A stretch of 14,456 bases of DNA from an uncultured Lachnospiraceae bacterium (GTDB lineage Bacteria > Bacillota > Clostridia > Lachnospirales > Lachnospiraceae). The translations under genes and the position numbers were made by a program. Under the pieces are notes generated by a model. The model ran no database searches, was not told the origin of the DNA, and worked only from the letters and a program-made list of their open reading frames with translations. The stretch lies in contig CAMWUP010000021.1 in assembly GCA_947177465.1 (NCBI GenBank), forward strand, positions 1-14,456, in the 5' to 3' direction. Shown piece after piece: positions 14,402 to 14,456 of this stretch. The first letter of the stretch is position 1; each line of letters begins with the position of its first letter.

Positions 14402-14456
14402 TACTGTAGACTGGTAACAGTTCTTCTATTTTAGCTCTATCCTTTCACGAAAATAT

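Overview
The window looks like a chromosomal segment of an anaerobic Firmicute of the family Lachnospiraceae (Clostridium cluster XIVa type). Three observations support this: the 5' part of the 16S rRNA at the left edge, on the minus strand, has V1-V2 sequence of Lachnospiraceae type; Shine-Dalgarno sites are strong and promoters carry extended -10 elements; and the proteins (DUF5711, DUF2142-like, long lipoprotein solute-binding protein, GGNG-type phosphofructokinase) are of clostridial type. I see no phage, transposon, CRISPR array or defence island.

Layout. (1) 1-421: 5' end of a 16S rRNA gene reading left, with a purine-rich leader and two tandem promoters (422-850). (2) 880-1493: a divergent PaaI-type hotdog thioesterase gene whose stop codon overlaps the stop of the next, convergent gene. 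(3) 4573-1488, minus strand: a three-gene envelope cluster, LysM protein - DUF5711 beta-propeller protein - CvpA family protein. The first two appear to be single-pass proteins with external C-termini. (4) 8398-4668, minus strand: a compact operon pfkA-dnaX-ybaB/ebfC-recR (junctions of 3, 17 and -1 nt) that ends in a clear intrinsic terminator. It joins a glycolytic kinase to the clamp loader tau subunit, a nucleoid-associated protein and a recombination mediator. (5) 8430-8653, plus strand: tRNA-Ser(CGA) with its own promoter and two near-duplicate terminator hairpins; a tRNA-acceptor-like remnant lies between the hairpins. (6) 10400-8784, minus strand: a lipoprotein alpha-amylase family (GH13) enzyme. 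(7) 10611-12106, plus strand: a divergent polytopic DUF2142/GT-C-like membrane protein. (8) 14323-12164, minus strand: a large lipoprotein that joins an N-terminal region resembling a beta-propeller to a family 1 solute-binding domain. It has its own promoter and a bidirectional terminator and no permease gene beside it.

How the parts work together. Regions 3, 6, 7 and 8 concern the cell surface (wall binding, starch/oligosaccharide hydrolysis, solute sensing or capture, possible surface glycan synthesis). Regions 1, 4 and 5 are housekeeping (translation, replication/repair, glycolysis). Nothing seen is a clear new system. The best leads are the orphan propeller plus solute-binding lipoprotein, the LysM-DUF5711-CvpA envelope cluster, and several unexplained operator-like repeats placed on promoters (842-868, 8374-8388, 10434-10450, 10610-10622).
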